Source: Piper betle (lineage: Eukaryota > Streptophyta > Magnoliopsida > Piperales > Piperaceae). Taken from it: 64,000 bases of DNA. The notes beneath the pieces were generated by a model. That model was given only the letters and a program-made list of their open reading frames with translations, searched no databases and had not been told where the DNA came from. Both the position numbers and the translations under genes were made by a program. The stretch spans positions 109,347 through 173,346 of the forward strand of contig JAURVB010012858.1 of assembly GCA_033002965.1 (NCBI GenBank), given 5' to 3'. The first letter of the stretch is position 1, and each line of letters begins with the position of its first letter. Shown piece by piece: positions 10,439-21,798 of this stretch.

Positions 10439-11419
10439 TAATCATTTAGTTGCATGCATTTCTACTCGAATAAAATTATACTTATGTATAATTTTATGTT
10501 CTCGTTCAAATTAGGATCGTTGGTCACATTTGTGAGTTCACTTACAAACTATCCAGGTCCGTATAATTTTTTGATACGTTGTATTTTCCCTTGTTGGCAC
10601 CCGGGTCGGCCTGAGCCCAGATTCGACCACCATGCGTGCGAACGCAATTGGGGTCAAAGAATTGACTCAGTCCGAAACGGGGCCGTACCTTTAAAATTAC
10701 TATGTCGGAGTCTTCGTTGACTTAAGTATCTGACCACCATGCACTGGAACGCAACCGGGGTTGACTTAATTCGGGAGGGCAGCACCCCCTAAAAGATTGA
10801 ATACCTGCCCCCAGGCCGAAAGGGGTGACAGGCCGCAGTGGCGCAAGTAGGCTCATTATGCACTTGTGATACCGAGTGGGTGAGTCAATGGTAAATATCG
10901 GTAACTCTATGTTGTGGACCACGTAGCGTGTGTGCGCTTGCTTGGGATGGTAACTGGATGGGGTGACCACCCCTCCCATCATATAACGAGCTTGGCTTAG
11001 GCTCATATCAATTAAAAGACTCTTGAAACGTTAATAGGGATTTTATTGACTTGTTTTATTTAATAATGTGGCTTACTAGTTTTACCACTAACGGGGAATT
11101 GCCTTCGTAGGTGAGCAGCTTTGGACTGAAGAATAGAAGTGTGGTTGGTGGCTCTTTTACCAACGTAGGTATGGTGAATCAATAATAAATTGGACTTCCT
11201 TGTTACTATCTTGTGTTATAATTGTGGATATGGGAAACGGTATGAGATTATGGGACGGTTATCTTATATATTGTCATATGCTATCTGAACATGTTTTATT
11301 TTTATGATTTATAAATTATAGGCTTATTTGCAGTATTACAATTCATGTCCTGGAATGTTATGTTTACAACAAAATATATTTTTAAGTTACACCTAGTCCG
11401 GTTCGAGCGTGCCATTACA

Positions 11420-11646
11420 GGTGGTATCAAAGCAACCTGGTTACGTGCTAGACGGTGGGCTGGACTAGGGACATTGGCGAGGCTGCCGGTCACGGGCTGA
11501 AGAAGGTTGCGGGCTGGGGTTAGCAATGGCCCAAGACTAGGGACGTTGGCTAGGCTGCCGGTCACGACCAAAAAGGTCGTGGGCTGGGGTTAGCAACCAG
11601 CCAAGTTTAGGAATTTCGGGGACAAAATTTCCTAAGGAGGGTGGAT
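11420..11646 (+). mobile_element. TRIM-C interior with primer-binding site and polypurine tract
   Basis: About 227 bp of non-coding interior. It starts with the primer site TGGTATCAAAGC (11422-11433), directly after the end of an A LTR. It ends with TTTCGGGGACAAAATTTCC and the purine tract AAGGAGGGTGGA before a C LTR. An inner segment with CTAGGGACGTTGGC and GGGCTGGGGTTAGCAA is partly duplicated. Having an A LTR on the left and a C LTR on the right makes this a mixed-LTR unit. Confidence 0.8.
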
Positions 11647-11799
11647 TGTGAGATCCCTCAACATAATCCTACATCTAATACCTACTGGCAGAAGACCCTA
11701 TTTATAAGTGGGAATGGACTATAGATCTTTAACTTAGGTTAACCATTTTAAGGAAATGACTTAGGCCCATTACATTGCACTTTGGGCCGGGTCGTTACA
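11647..11799 (+). mobile_element. LTR family C
   Basis: 153 bp, TGTGAGATCCC...GGGTCGTTACA, full length. It closes the short interior to its left. Confidence 0.85.
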
Positions 11800-12025
11800 G
11801 ACGTAGATCAGATGTTGTGGAATATATTGATTGTTTCTTGTAATTATACGACATAGTATTTTCATCACTAACGCAGAATTGCCTCCACAGGTATGAGCAT
11901 GGAAAGATTGGTAGAGTCGGGACAACTGAAGGACTCTATTATTGCACTATTCTTTTCTTAAGATTGTTTGCATGGCAGTGGGATTTTGGTTCGGTTCATG
12001 GGGCTTAGATTATTCCGAACATTTG
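11800..12025 (+). mobile_element. LTR family E fragment
   Basis: Matches the part of the E LTR seen at 46.03-46.27 kb and 47.83-48.06 kb: GATGTTGTGGAATATATT, the hairpin region GCAGAATTGCCTCCACAG, then GGACTCTATTATTG and GGTTCGGTTCATGGGGC. It is cut on the right by an A LTR starting exactly at its TG. Confidence 0.75.
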
Positions 12026-12948
12026 TGTAAAGAATGTGAAAAAAAATTAATATATTCGACGCGGTCTGGGATGTACCGAATGCGGTCCGGGAAGGATGGA
12101 ATGCGGTCTGGGATGGACCGAATGCAGTCCGAGAAGGACCGAACGTTGGAGAATTATTATTATTCTCTACCTGGTTAATTCTACCCAGTTAATATATTTT
12201 GTTATTTACCTTATCAAATGAAATACTGGTGTAGGGGTGTTTTCACATACCCTAGCCATCATTTTCATTTTTAAAATTTTGGAAGAGGACGTCATTTTTG
12301 GTGTAATGGGCTTCTTCCTCACCTTAGCCGCCTAGTTCTCCTTTTCCATACCAGTGCTTCTTACTTGCTTGGTTATCCTTCCCATCTCCCTCTTCTTAAT
12401 TTCCATGCATTCATGTCTTGTTAATTGATAATAAGCTTGATAAACATGAGAAATTAAGTCTGAAATCAACAATAAAAAACTAAAACTAAATTAAAAATTA
12501 GAATTTTGCCATGGCCGGCGGATCTGAATTTTGGCATAATGGGCAACTGTAAACAAAGATTTCAAGGCATCCCCTCACACCCCCAACGACCTCTCTGGTT
12601 GCTGGGTCAAAGGGATGGTTCGTCAGGACCCTTGCTGCCGATGGGTAGCAGAATTACACCTGGTTATGGGTGGAGTTGTAGTGGGCGACACTGTGCGAGA
12701 TTCCAGACATCTGTACTAGTTCACCGACCAAGGCTCACGTCGAGCACTTGGCCTTGACTCAAGACATCTATCAGAGACAGTGGTTGGTTATTTTATATAT
12801 TGTCATATACTATCAGAACATGTTTTATTTCTATGATTTAAAAACTCTAGACTAATTTGCAGTATTACAATTCATGTTCTGGAATGTTATGTTTACAACA
12901 AATTATATTTTTACGTAACACCCGGTCCATTTCGGGCGGGTCATTATA
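12026..12948 (+). mobile_element. LTR family A with large internal deletion
   Basis: Both LTR ends are present (TGTAAAGAATGTG... and ...TTTCGGGCGGGTCATTATA), but it is only 923 bp because about 1.8 kb of the middle is missing. The joint is near 12770-12780, where the upstream quarter meets the TTATTTTATATATTGTC segment of U5. It is a 5' LTR because the PBS TGGTATTAGAGC follows at 12951-12962. Confidence 0.8.
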
Positions 12949-12950
12949 GG

Positions 12951-12962
12951 TGGTATTAGAGC
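12951..12962 (+). other. Primer-binding site (initiator tRNA-Met), one change
   Basis: TGGTATTAGAGC, two bases after an A LTR terminus, followed by the family leader CTGGTTTCCCACTTGTTC. It primes the gag-RT pseudogene downstream. Confidence 0.85.
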
Positions 12963-13137
12963 CTGGTTTCCCACTTGTTCACATTTTATGACTCAAGTAC
13001 TTTGTTGAAAAGTCCAGTACTTTTCTTTTCCCAATGTTTGGTGTTATTAATTAACAAATTTATTTGCTAATAAACCTAAGTCATAATTGAAATAGAACAT
13101 ATTAATGAACCATGATGGAAAAGTTTCGATGTTTCAG

Positions 13138-13611
13138 ATGGCAGTCACTCGTAGACAGTCTAACCAACCAACTCAGTCAAATTCGAATATGGAGAATCTA
13201 TTGGCCTAGATCCTGATGGCCATACAGGGACTGGCACAGGTCTCAGAAAATGCAAATTATGTGGTTCAAAATATTGTTTAGCGGTTACCGGAAGTGGTCG
13301 TGGGGAATGGAGCCTCAAACTCAGCAGCGGGTCCTAGAATCACCCCAGACGGTGGTCAGGGAAGTGCCCAAGGGCGGGTAGGTTTGCGGACCAGGGCGAG
13401 CAAGGTGAGCGTCCAAACCCAGTGCCAGCAGTAGTCTGACAAGTGCTGCCAGCTATTGATTATAGTGACCGTTACACTATGGAAAAGTTCAGGAAGATTA
13501 GAGTTGAGGTATTTATTGGGGGGATCAATCCAATGAAGGCGGAGAGCAGGATAGACATTACCGAAAAAGCTTTTAGGGCTCTATCGGTGCCCCACCATGA
13601 TAAAGTAAGGT
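13138..13611 (+). pseudogene. gag: Ty3/gypsy gag, truncated
   Basis: Begins MAVTRRQSNQPTQS, the same N-terminus as the other copies. In-frame stops occur early (for example after ENLLA and after QNIV). The matrix/capsid part reads DRYTMEKFRKI, VFIGGINPMKAESRIDITEKAFRAL. The sequence then jumps from VRLA straight to the RT-side motif AFLANSFESE. The second half of gag, the zinc knuckle and most of protease are deleted. One open frame (13443-13814) crosses the joint. Confidence 0.85.
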
Positions 13612-14510
13612 TGGCAGCCTTTTTGGCTAACTCATTTGAGTCTGAGTCAAAACCCAAAGAGATATCCATGATTCCTGTGGTTGCAGAGCTTCCCGATGTA
13701 TTCCCAGACGAACTTCCAGGGCTACGTCCTAAGCAGGCACTGGAGTTCGCCATTGACCTAGCTCCTGGAATAACACAAATTTCTAAAGCACCATACCGCA
13801 TGGCTCCAGCATAACTCAAGGAGTTAAAGAGATAACTAGAAGAGTTGTTGCAGGTAGGTTTCAACCAATCAAGTACTTTACCCTAGGGAGCCCCTTTTTG
13901 TAAAGAAGAATGAGGATCACTTCCGCTATGTATTGACTATCGACAACTTAATCAAGTGATAGTTAAGAATCGGTACCACTTACCAAAGATTGATGACTTG
14001 TTTGATCAGCGAAAAATAGTCAGAGAATTTTCAAAGATAGACTTGTGGTCTGGCTATCACCAGTTGTGAGTAAAGGAGTCAGACATACTCAAAATGGCTT
14101 TCTGAACTCGCTATGGGCATTATGAGTTTCTTGTTATGCCTTTTGGTCTAACAAATGCACTAGTGGCCTTTATGTCACTCATGAGCACAATATTTCATGC
14201 ATAATTGGACAAGTTAATTATCGTGTTTGTGGACGACATTCTGGTTTATTCAAATAATGAAGAGGAGCATGTGGAGCACCTCTCCATTCTCTTCAAGTCC
14301 TAAGGGAGAATCAACTGTTTGCCAAATTCTCAAAGTGTGACTTCTGGTTAAAGGAGGTAAACTTCGTTGTTCATATTATCTCAAAGGCCAGAGTTGTAGT
14401 GGATCTATCAAAAGTGAAAGTAGTCACTGATTGGCCACAACCCAAGTCAGTCACTGATATCAGAAGATTCTTTGGTTTAGTGGGTTACTACAGGAAATTC
14501 ATTAAAGACT
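13612..14510 (+). pseudogene. pol: Ty3/gypsy reverse transcriptase, broken
   Basis: RT from [20 protein letters not shown] through the palm to the start of the connection region. Stops and frameshifts occur at several places (for example the stop after MAPA and the loss of the FVKKKDGS frame). The catalytic block FVDDILVYS near 14225-14251 is intact at both aspartates, unlike the other two full RT copies in the window. The reading stops at FIKDL, where a minus-strand A LTR begins at 14511. Confidence 0.85.
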
Positions 14511-16804
14511 TGTAACGACTCGCCCGAACCGAACCGGGCGTTACTTGAAAATATACTTAATGTAAATGTAGCATTCCAGAACATGAATTTAAATATAGCA
14601 AATTAGTCTCTATCAATATAATGTAAATCATAACAATAAATCATGTTCTCTAAAATATAAAATAACTGTCCCACAGTCTCAGACCATTTCCGATAGCCAC
14701 ATTCAAAACACAAAAGAATAATAAGGAAGTCCATCTTTTTTATCGATTCACCATACCAAGGTTGGTAAAAGAAACACCAACCACACTTCTATTTTTCAGT
14801 CCAATGCTACTCACTTGCAGAGGCAATTCTGCATTAGTCATAAAACCATTAAGCCGCATAATTAAATGAAACAAGTCAATATAACCCCTATTATCATTTC
14901 ACTCGTTATTTTTATTATTATTACACAAGTCTTTAGTAATTATCTCTCAGCTCATTCTGAGATTACTAATTTGTCTCTCAGGTCATTCTAAGAATAGTAA
15001 AAGTCGTCTCCCAGCTCATTCTGAGATTAGGTGGTCTCCCAATTCATTTTGAGATTAGTCATGGTCTCCTAGTTCATTCTAAGATTAGAAATTGTCTCCC
15101 AGCTCATTCTGAGATTAGGTGGTCTCCCAATTCATTTTGAGATTAGTCATGGTCTCCCAGTTCATTCTGAGATTAGAAATTGTCTCCCAGCTCATTCTGA
15201 GATTAGGTGGTCTCCTAATTCATTTTAAGATTAGTCATGGTCTCCCAGTTCATTCTAAGATTAGAAATTGCCTCCCAGCTGATTCTCAGATTAGTGCTGA
15301 CAAGGCTACCGGTTTGGGAAAATACAACATTTCATATAGTTATACCAGCTTGGGGAAATACAACAATTTATATAATTATACCAGTTTTGGAAAATATAAC
15401 ATATCAAATAATTATACGGACACACATAGTAATTTCAAAGGCACAGCCCCGTGTCGGACTAAGTCAATTCTTTAACCCCGATTGCGTTACAGTGCATGGT
15501 GGTCGAATCTGGGCTCAGGTCGACCAGGGCTGCCAAGAAGTGAAAGTACAACAATGATTATATGAACATGGATATTTTGAACTCGTAGCTGCCACCAATG
15601 ATCCTAATCTGAACGAGAAAATAAAATTATACATAAGTATAATTTTATTCGAGTAGGAATGCATGCAGCTATATGTCTAATATATATATTAATTTTTTTG
15701 GCAACATAACATGTAACAAGTCAAAAATATTAAATATTAAATTCTCAACAAATCTAGTGTGATAATTAATTATTCATGTGATATAATCATTTAAGTCCTA
15801 CTTTACGTTTAAATTAATTATCGAAATCATTATTAATACCTAACAATTGATAAAATAATTACTACTAATAAACAAGTATCTAATTTTCCTTCGCGATGAT
15901 AATTACTTAACCCCAATCTTGATGTTTTAGTTTACGGTTATAATTTTTTTAATCGCTACTATTATTTTTAGCAATTTAATTAATTAAGTTATTCAATTAA
16001 ATTATTTAAAATAATTTTTATTATTCAAAAATATTATTAATATAATTATTTTAAATTATTTGACTCAATAAAGTTTCAAACTTTATTTATTTTCATTATA
16101 CTATTTAGGTTCAATGCGGGTGATTATTACCCGACTATAGTTTAATAACCTATTTTGTACATTACTGATTCGTTTTTAAAATAATTACTATATTTACCTA
16201 ATATTAAATTTAATATTGTTACCCAACTATAGCTTTAACCATAACCCATTAAAATGATTATTTTTTAAAGATTTATTACGAGTTAGTATTATTTTTTTAA
16301 ACTCGAGTCGGTAGCGAGTCAATCCATATTTACAAAACTACCATCCTCCTCCTTCTTCTTCTTCCCGTCGCCATTCTTCTCTTCTCCAAAAACTAGTTCG
16401 TCCTTCTCCTCCCACCCTTATCTTGGCACCCAATTGAACCACCATCTAACCATCCCAACAAAGCATCAACCACAAACCAGGCATGTTCCTCTTCTCCCAG
16501 CAAGCGAGGAGGCCTCATGTGCGTGATTTACAACAGCGATCCAAGACGTCGTCCTGCAACAAACCAGGCATGTTCCTCTTCTCCCACCCTCAAGACCCCT
16601 TTCTTGCACCTTGCTCCAATTCAGATGTTCCATGACCTCCGACTAGCATCAAAACAGGAAAGATTGGCCACCTTTGGACGTTGCATGGAGTATGGTTGTT
16701 CTCCCTACTTCTGCACTTCGCCAACATGAATTCAGGTGAGAAGGTCATCCGTTGTGGACTATTCCGGTGGCCTGAACTGCTGTGAAGGAACCCATGATGC
16801 TGTC
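14511..16804 (-). mobile_element. LTR family A (minisatellite subtype), 5' portion deleted
   Basis: Starts on the plus strand with TGTAACGACTCGCCCGAAC, the complement of the A 3' terminus. It contains the minisatellite (14935-15295), the duplicated CACCATGC region and the Ser/Leu-frame pyrimidine tract near 16340-16440. It stops near 16804 before reaching the TGTAAAG start, and joins integrase C-terminal sequence directly. It is therefore the 3' LTR of the minus-strand pol remnant, with the LTR start, PPT and pol tail deleted. Confidence 0.82.
14935..15295 (-). repeat. LTR minisatellite, ~29 bp monomers
   Basis: About 12 monomers of the type GTCTCCCAGCTCATTCTGAG on this strand, the complement of the 2.1-2.7 kb array. 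The same three-way alternation is visible (GGTGG, GTCATG, GAAATT joints). Confidence 0.85.
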
Positions 16805-18505
16805 GATTTTTCCACAATACTTTTACCAAAGGAATTTCCTTGTTGCTGAGTGTGTTTATCTCTCTGGCCAGGATGCAGATCGGTTTTTCCTCATACGTTA
16901 AATTTGATTGTAGCTCTAGGTCTTCAAAATTTGTGATGATATGATCCTCATCTTGTATATATTTCTTTAGCATTGACACATGGAAAACATTGTGTACTCC
17001 AGATAGGCTTGGTGACAATGCTAATCTATATGCACAATTCCCTACTCAATCCAAGATTGGAAACGGTCCTATGAATCTTGGCTTCAACTTCCCTGATATT
17101 TTAAATCTGATCACCCCCTTCGTAGGAAATGTCTTTAGGTACAAAAACTCCCCAACTTGGAACTCTAGGTCCTTCCTTCGAGTATCCACATAACTCTTTT
17201 ATCAATCCTGAGCTGCCTTAAGTCTTTGCTGAATGAGTTTCACCTTTTCAATTGCTTCCCACACCATCTCTGGCCCGACTATAACTGCCTCGGTAGACTC
17301 CAGCCAACACGATGGAGATTTGCAGGGCCTACCATATAAGGCTTCAATGATGCCATCCTTATACTGGCTTGCTAAGAGTTATTGTAAAAAATTTAGCCAA
17401 AGTAAGTGGTTCTCCCAGCCACCTCTCCCGTCAAGAATGCAAGCACTTAACAAATTTTCCAAAGTTTGAATAGTCCTCTCACTCTGGCCATCAGTTTGGG
17501 GATGATATGTTATACTAAATTTAATTTGAGTTCTCATGGCTTTTTCGAAAGCTTGAGAGAAATGTGAGGTGAATAGGGGACCACAGTCGGAAACTATCTC
17601 CTTTGGAATCCCATACAATTTGACAATATTGTCAACATATAATCCTGCCAGGTATTCCGCCGTCCTCATTGATTTCGTGGGGATGAAGTGAGCTACCCTT
17701 AGTTAGTCGGTCCACAATTACCCATATGGAGTCATGCTTCTAGTGAGTTCTCGGGAGCTTTGAAATAAAATTTCATGTGACACACTTCCGTTTCCACATT
17801 GGTATATCTATAGGTTGCAATAGTCCTACAGGTAGTTAATGGTGGGCTTTGATCTATTGGCAAGTCTGACACTTAGAGACAAAATCCACAACATCCCTCT
17901 TCATCCCAATCCACCAATAGGTTCGCTTTAAATCCTGATACATTTTAGTAACTCCAGGGTGTATCGAGAACTTTAAGCGATGAGCCTCCTCCAAGATATT
18001 CCGCCTCAGTGCATTATCCTTGGGTACACACAACCTTCCTCTAAATCTAATCACACTATTTGAATCAGCTACAATGTCAGGAATCTTGTCCAACATTTTA
18101 TTCTGCTCATCATCACCCATTCGTGCTAGCTTAACACGATCAACTAAATCATTGGAAACAACCAAATTTGCCAGTAAGCCTGTTAGTTGCTCCACCGGGT
18201 TGATAGCTACCACTTCTACTGACATGGCCCAAAGTCTACCTAGCTGTTGACTTTTGTCCACTTTGCCCTTCTGACTCAAAGCGTTGGCTACCACATTTGC
18301 TTTCTCTGGATGGTATAAGATTTGGAAGTCGTAGTCCTTCAAATATTCTATGCACCACCTCTATCGAAGGTTAAGGTCATTATGGGTGAACATATACTTC
18401 AAACTCTGGTGGTTAGTGAAGACTTCGAACTGGGCTCCATACAAGTAGAGAGGCATATTTTTGCTCATTAATCTTCAATTAACGAGTGGCATAGGCCACC
18501 ACCTT
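16805..18505 (-). pseudogene. pol: Ty3/gypsy RNase H, integrase and chromodomain-like tail
   Basis: Read from 18505 downwards. RNase H end with KDYDFQILYHPEKANVVA. Integrase zinc-binding region with EEAHRLKFSIHPGV and CQTCQ (both His and both Cys visible). Integrase core pieces with IVSDCGPLFTSHF and YHPQTDGQSERTIQTLE (the second Asp and the Glu of the D,D,E triad). The C-terminal module GVHNVFHVSMLKKY and the tail LTYEEKPI...IPLVKVLWKN, typical of Tekay-type chromoviruses. Frameshifts and stops separate the pieces. The upstream half is cut at 18505 by a C LTR. Confidence 0.87.
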
Positions 18506-18658
18506 TGTGAGATCCCTCAACTTAATCTCACATCTAACACCTACTGGGAGAAGATCCTGTTTATTAGTGAGAATGGACTATAGATTTTTAACTTGGTTAA
18601 CCACTTTGAAAGAAATGACTTAGGCCCATTACGTTACACTTTGGCCCGGGTCATTATA
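18506..18658 (+). mobile_element. LTR family C as 5' LTR of a gag-pol element
   Basis: 153 bp from TGTGAGATCCC to GGGTCATTATA, followed three bases later by a perfect PBS (18661-18672) and then the gag leader. A short TRIM LTR here directly precedes gag-pol sequence of the A-LTR family. Confidence 0.85.
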
Positions 18659-18660
18659 AG

Positions 18661-18672
18661 TGGTATCAGAGC
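18661..18672 (+). other. Primer-binding site (initiator tRNA-Met)
   Basis: Perfect TGGTATCAGAGC next to a C LTR. The leader CCGGTTTCCCACTAGCTC is the one used with A LTRs elsewhere. Confidence 0.92.
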
Positions 18673-18841
18673 CCGGTTTCCCACTAGCTCACATTTTATG
18701 AATCAAGTACCATGTTGAAAAGTCTAATAATTATCTTTTCCCACTGTGTTGTGTTATTAATTGACAAATTCATTCGCTAATAAACCTAAGTCAAAACTGA
18801 AACAAGAACATATAATGAACCATGATGGTTCGATGTTTCAG

Positions 18842-19560
18842 ATGGCAGGCACACATAGAAAGTCAAGCCGATCTGCGCAGTCAAATTTGAACACAGAGAA
18901 TGTGTTGGCCCAGATCATGACGGCCATACAGGGAGTAGTGCAGCCTTCAAAAAATACAAATTCTGTGTTTCAGAATATCGTTCAGCGGTTACCGGGAGTG
19001 GTAGCAAGGAATGGAGCATCAAACTTGGCAGCAGGTCCCAGAATCACCCTAAATGGTGGTCAGGGCAATGCCCAAGAGCGGGCAGCAGCGAGTCCTAGAA
19101 TTACCCCAGATGGTGGTTAGGGGAGTGCCCAAGGGTGGGTAGGGTTAGCATACCCGGGCGAGCAAGGGGAGCGTCCAAACCTAGTGCCACCGTAGTCCGA
19201 CCAGTGCCGCTAGATGTTGATGACAGTGACCGTTACACTGTGGAAAAGTTCTGGAAGAATGGAGCTAAACTATTTGTTGGAGGGATCGATCCAATGAAGA
19301 CGGAGAGCTGGATTGACATCATCGAAAAAGCGTTTAGAGCTCTCTTGGCGCCCCACCGCCATCAAGTGAGATTGGCAACATGCATGTTTCAAGAGGAAGC
19401 ATCTTACTGGTGGAAATCCATGGAAAAAAACCACCTTCTATCGACGTGAGATTTCTTCCATCACGTGGGTGGAATTTGTGGCAGCTTTCAATGGACAATA
19501 TTTTCCAGAGCCCGTTGTCTAGAAGAAAGCGCTAACATTCACAAATTTGGTTTAGGGGGA
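18842..19560 (+). pseudogene. gag: Ty3/gypsy gag, truncated
   Basis: Starts ATG-GCA-GGC ([15 protein letters not shown]). The matrix/capsid region holds DRYTVEKFWKNGAKLFVGG, MKTESWIDIIEKAFRAL and FQEEASYWWKSME, which is the Retrotrans_gag signature. A short internal duplication repeats the GPRIT(L/P)(N/D)GGQG segment (about 19036-19130). A stop follows near 19120 and a frameshift after 19449. The nucleocapsid is missing: gag joins RT at a GGATTC...GTATTC junction near 19565-19590, the same joint as in the minus-strand copy at 58.8 kb. Confidence 0.85.
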
Positions 19561-20652
19561 GGATTCAGTCTAGGAATATGTGTATTCCTAGAAAAACTTC
19601 CAGGGTTACTTCCTAAGCGGGAAGTGGAGTTCGCCATTGACTTAGCACCTGGAAAAACACTAATTTCTAAAGCACCATACTGTATGGCTCCAGCAGAACT
19701 CAAGGAGTTAATGAGTCAATTAGAAGAGTTGTTGCAGGTAGGTTTCATCAGACCAAGTACTTCACCTTTGGGAGCCCCTATTCTTTTTGTGAAGAAGAAA
19801 GATGGATCACTTCAGCTGTGTATTGACTATCGAAAAATCAATCAAGTGACAGTCAAGAATTGGTACCCCTTAACGAGAATTTATGACTTGTTTGATCAGC
19901 TAAAAACAGTCAGAATATTTTTTAAGATAGACTTGCAGTCTGGTTATCACCAGTTGCGAGTAAAGGAGTTAGACATACAGAAAATGGCTTTCCGAACTCG
20001 GTATGGATATTATGAGTTTCTGGTTGTGTCTTTTGGTCTAAGAAATGCACCAGCGGCCTTTATGTCACTCATGAACACAGTATTCCACGCATACCTGGAC
20101 AAGTTTATTATCGTGTTTGTGGACACCATTCTGGTCTATTCAAATAATGAAGAAGAGCATGTGAAGCACCTATCCATCACTCTTCGAGTTCTAAGAGAAA
20201 ATCAACTGTTCGCCAAGCTCTCAAAGTGTGACTTCTGGTTGAAAGAGGTAAACTTCCTTTGTCATATTGTATCAAAGGCTGGAATTACAGTGGATCCATC
20301 AAAAGTGAAAGCAGTCACTAATTAGCCACAACCAAAGTCGGTTACTGATATCATAAGCTTCCTTGGTTTAGCGGGTTACTATAAGAAATTCATTAAAAAC
20401 TTCTCCTTAGTAGCATCGATGACAAAACTCACAAGGAAGAGGGTCAAGTTTGAATGGAGTAGTAAGTGTGAGGAGGCTTTCCACTCTCTAAAGAAGAGTT
20501 TAACAACTGCACCGGTTTTGACCCTGCAAAATGGTAATGAAGGATTCGTAGACTTCAATGATGCGTCACGGTTGGGTTTAGGATGCATCCTTATGCAACA
20601 AGGTAAGGTGGTGGCCTATGCCTCTCATGAATTGAAGATTCATGAGCAAAAT
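19561..20652 (+). pseudogene. pol: Ty3/gypsy reverse transcriptase and start of RNase H
   Basis: The longest open RT in the window (stop at 20323). It has [42 protein letters not shown] and [16 protein letters not shown]. The catalytic block reads FVDTILVYS, so the second Asp of the YxDD-type motif is Thr and the enzyme should be dead. The thumb [13 protein letters not shown] follows. After the stop, the connection and RNase H start ([23 protein letters not shown]) are readable to 20652, where the composite insertion starts. The reading resumes at 26922. Confidence 0.88.
20648..20652 (+). other. Target site duplication AAAAT, left copy
   Basis: AAAAT lies directly before the LTR terminus at 20653 and is repeated at 26922-26926. 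Joining the flanks restores the normal RNase H coding order. Confidence 0.88.
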
Positions 20653-21082
20653 TGTAACGACCCGCCCGAATCGGACTAGGTGTTACTTAAAAATATAGGT
20701 AATGTAGATATAACATTCCAGAACATGAATTGAATACAGCAAATATGTCTCACAACATATAATATGAATCATAACAATAAATCATGGTCTCTAAAATATA
20801 AAATAACCGTCCCACAATCTCGGACCGTTTCCCATAGCCACATTTATAACACAAGAGAATAATAAGGAAGTCCAACTTTATTATCGATTCACCTTACCTG
20901 GGTTGGTAACAGAACCACCAACCACACTTCTATTCTTTAGTCCCAAAGCCGCTCACCTGCGGAGGCAATTCTGCGTCAGTGATAAAACCACTAAGCCGCA
21001 TAATTAAATGAAACAAGTCAGTATAATCCCTATTATCATTTCACTCATTATTATTATTATTATTACACAAGCAAAGAGTAAT

Positions 21083-21798
21083 TATCCCTCAAGTCATTCT
21101 GAGATTAGTAATTTGTCTCTCAGGTCATTCTGAGATTAGTAAAAGTCGACTCCCAGCTCATTTTGAGATTAGAAAATGTGTCCCAGCTCATTCTAAGATT
21201 AGGTAGTCTCCTAATTCATTTTGAGATTAGTCACGGTCTCCCAGTTCATTCTGAGATTATAAATCATCTCCCAGCTCGTTCAAAGATTAGGTGGTCTCCC
21301 AATTCATTTTGAGATTAGTCATGGTCCTCCAATTTATTTTGTGGTTAGTCGTGGTCTCCTAGTTTATTCTAAGATTAGAACATTGTCTCCCAGCTCATTT
21401 TTAGATTAGGTGGTCTCCCATTTCATTTTGATATTAGTCATGGTCTCTCACTTCATTCTGAGATTAGAAAATTGTCTCCTATCTCATTCTAAGATTAGGT
21501 GGTTCCCCAATTCATTTTGAGGTTAGTCATGGTCTCCCATTTCATTTTGAGATTAGAAAATTGTCTCCCATCTCATTTTGAGACTAGGTGGTCTCCCAAT
21601 TCATTTTAAAATTAGTCATGGTCTCCCAGTTCATTCTGAGAAATGAAATTGTCTCCCAGCTCATTTTGAAATTAAAAAACTTCTCCCAGCTCATTCTGAG
21701 ATTAGGTGGTCTCCCAATTCATTTTGATATTAGTCATGGTATCCCAGTTCAATCGAAGATTAAAAATCGTCTCCCAGCTCATTCTTAGATTAGTGCCG
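21083..21798 (-). repeat. LTR minisatellite, ~29 bp monomers
   Basis: The largest of the four arrays, about 25 monomers in trimer order. Many monomers have decayed (TTCATTTTGAGATTAG variants). Confidence 0.85.

Larger units (their letters stand above)
5878..11419 (+). mobile_element. LTR family A, interrupted by a nested B LTR
   Basis: It starts with TGTAAAGACTGTG and ends GTGCCATTACA, followed by a primer-binding site. Removing the nested B LTR and its duplication leaves about 2.73 kb, the usual A length. This copy has no 29 bp minisatellite. In that place (about 10.78-11.02 kb) it carries a block with GCCGAAAGGGGTGACAGG, also seen in the A LTRs of the 30.8-42.85 kb element and in family E. 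A (TA)n tract lies at 10403-10436. No coding potential is evident. Confidence 0.85.

Noticed and set aside
12950..14510. Possibly active retrotransposon because of the intact FVDD motif
   Set aside because: Multiple stops and frameshifts in gag and RT, loss of nucleocapsid and protease, and truncation at 14510 by another LTR rule out activity.
18661..18672. tRNA-Met gene
   Set aside because: Only the 12-14 nt complementary to the tRNA 3' end is present. It is a primer-binding site, with no tRNA body.
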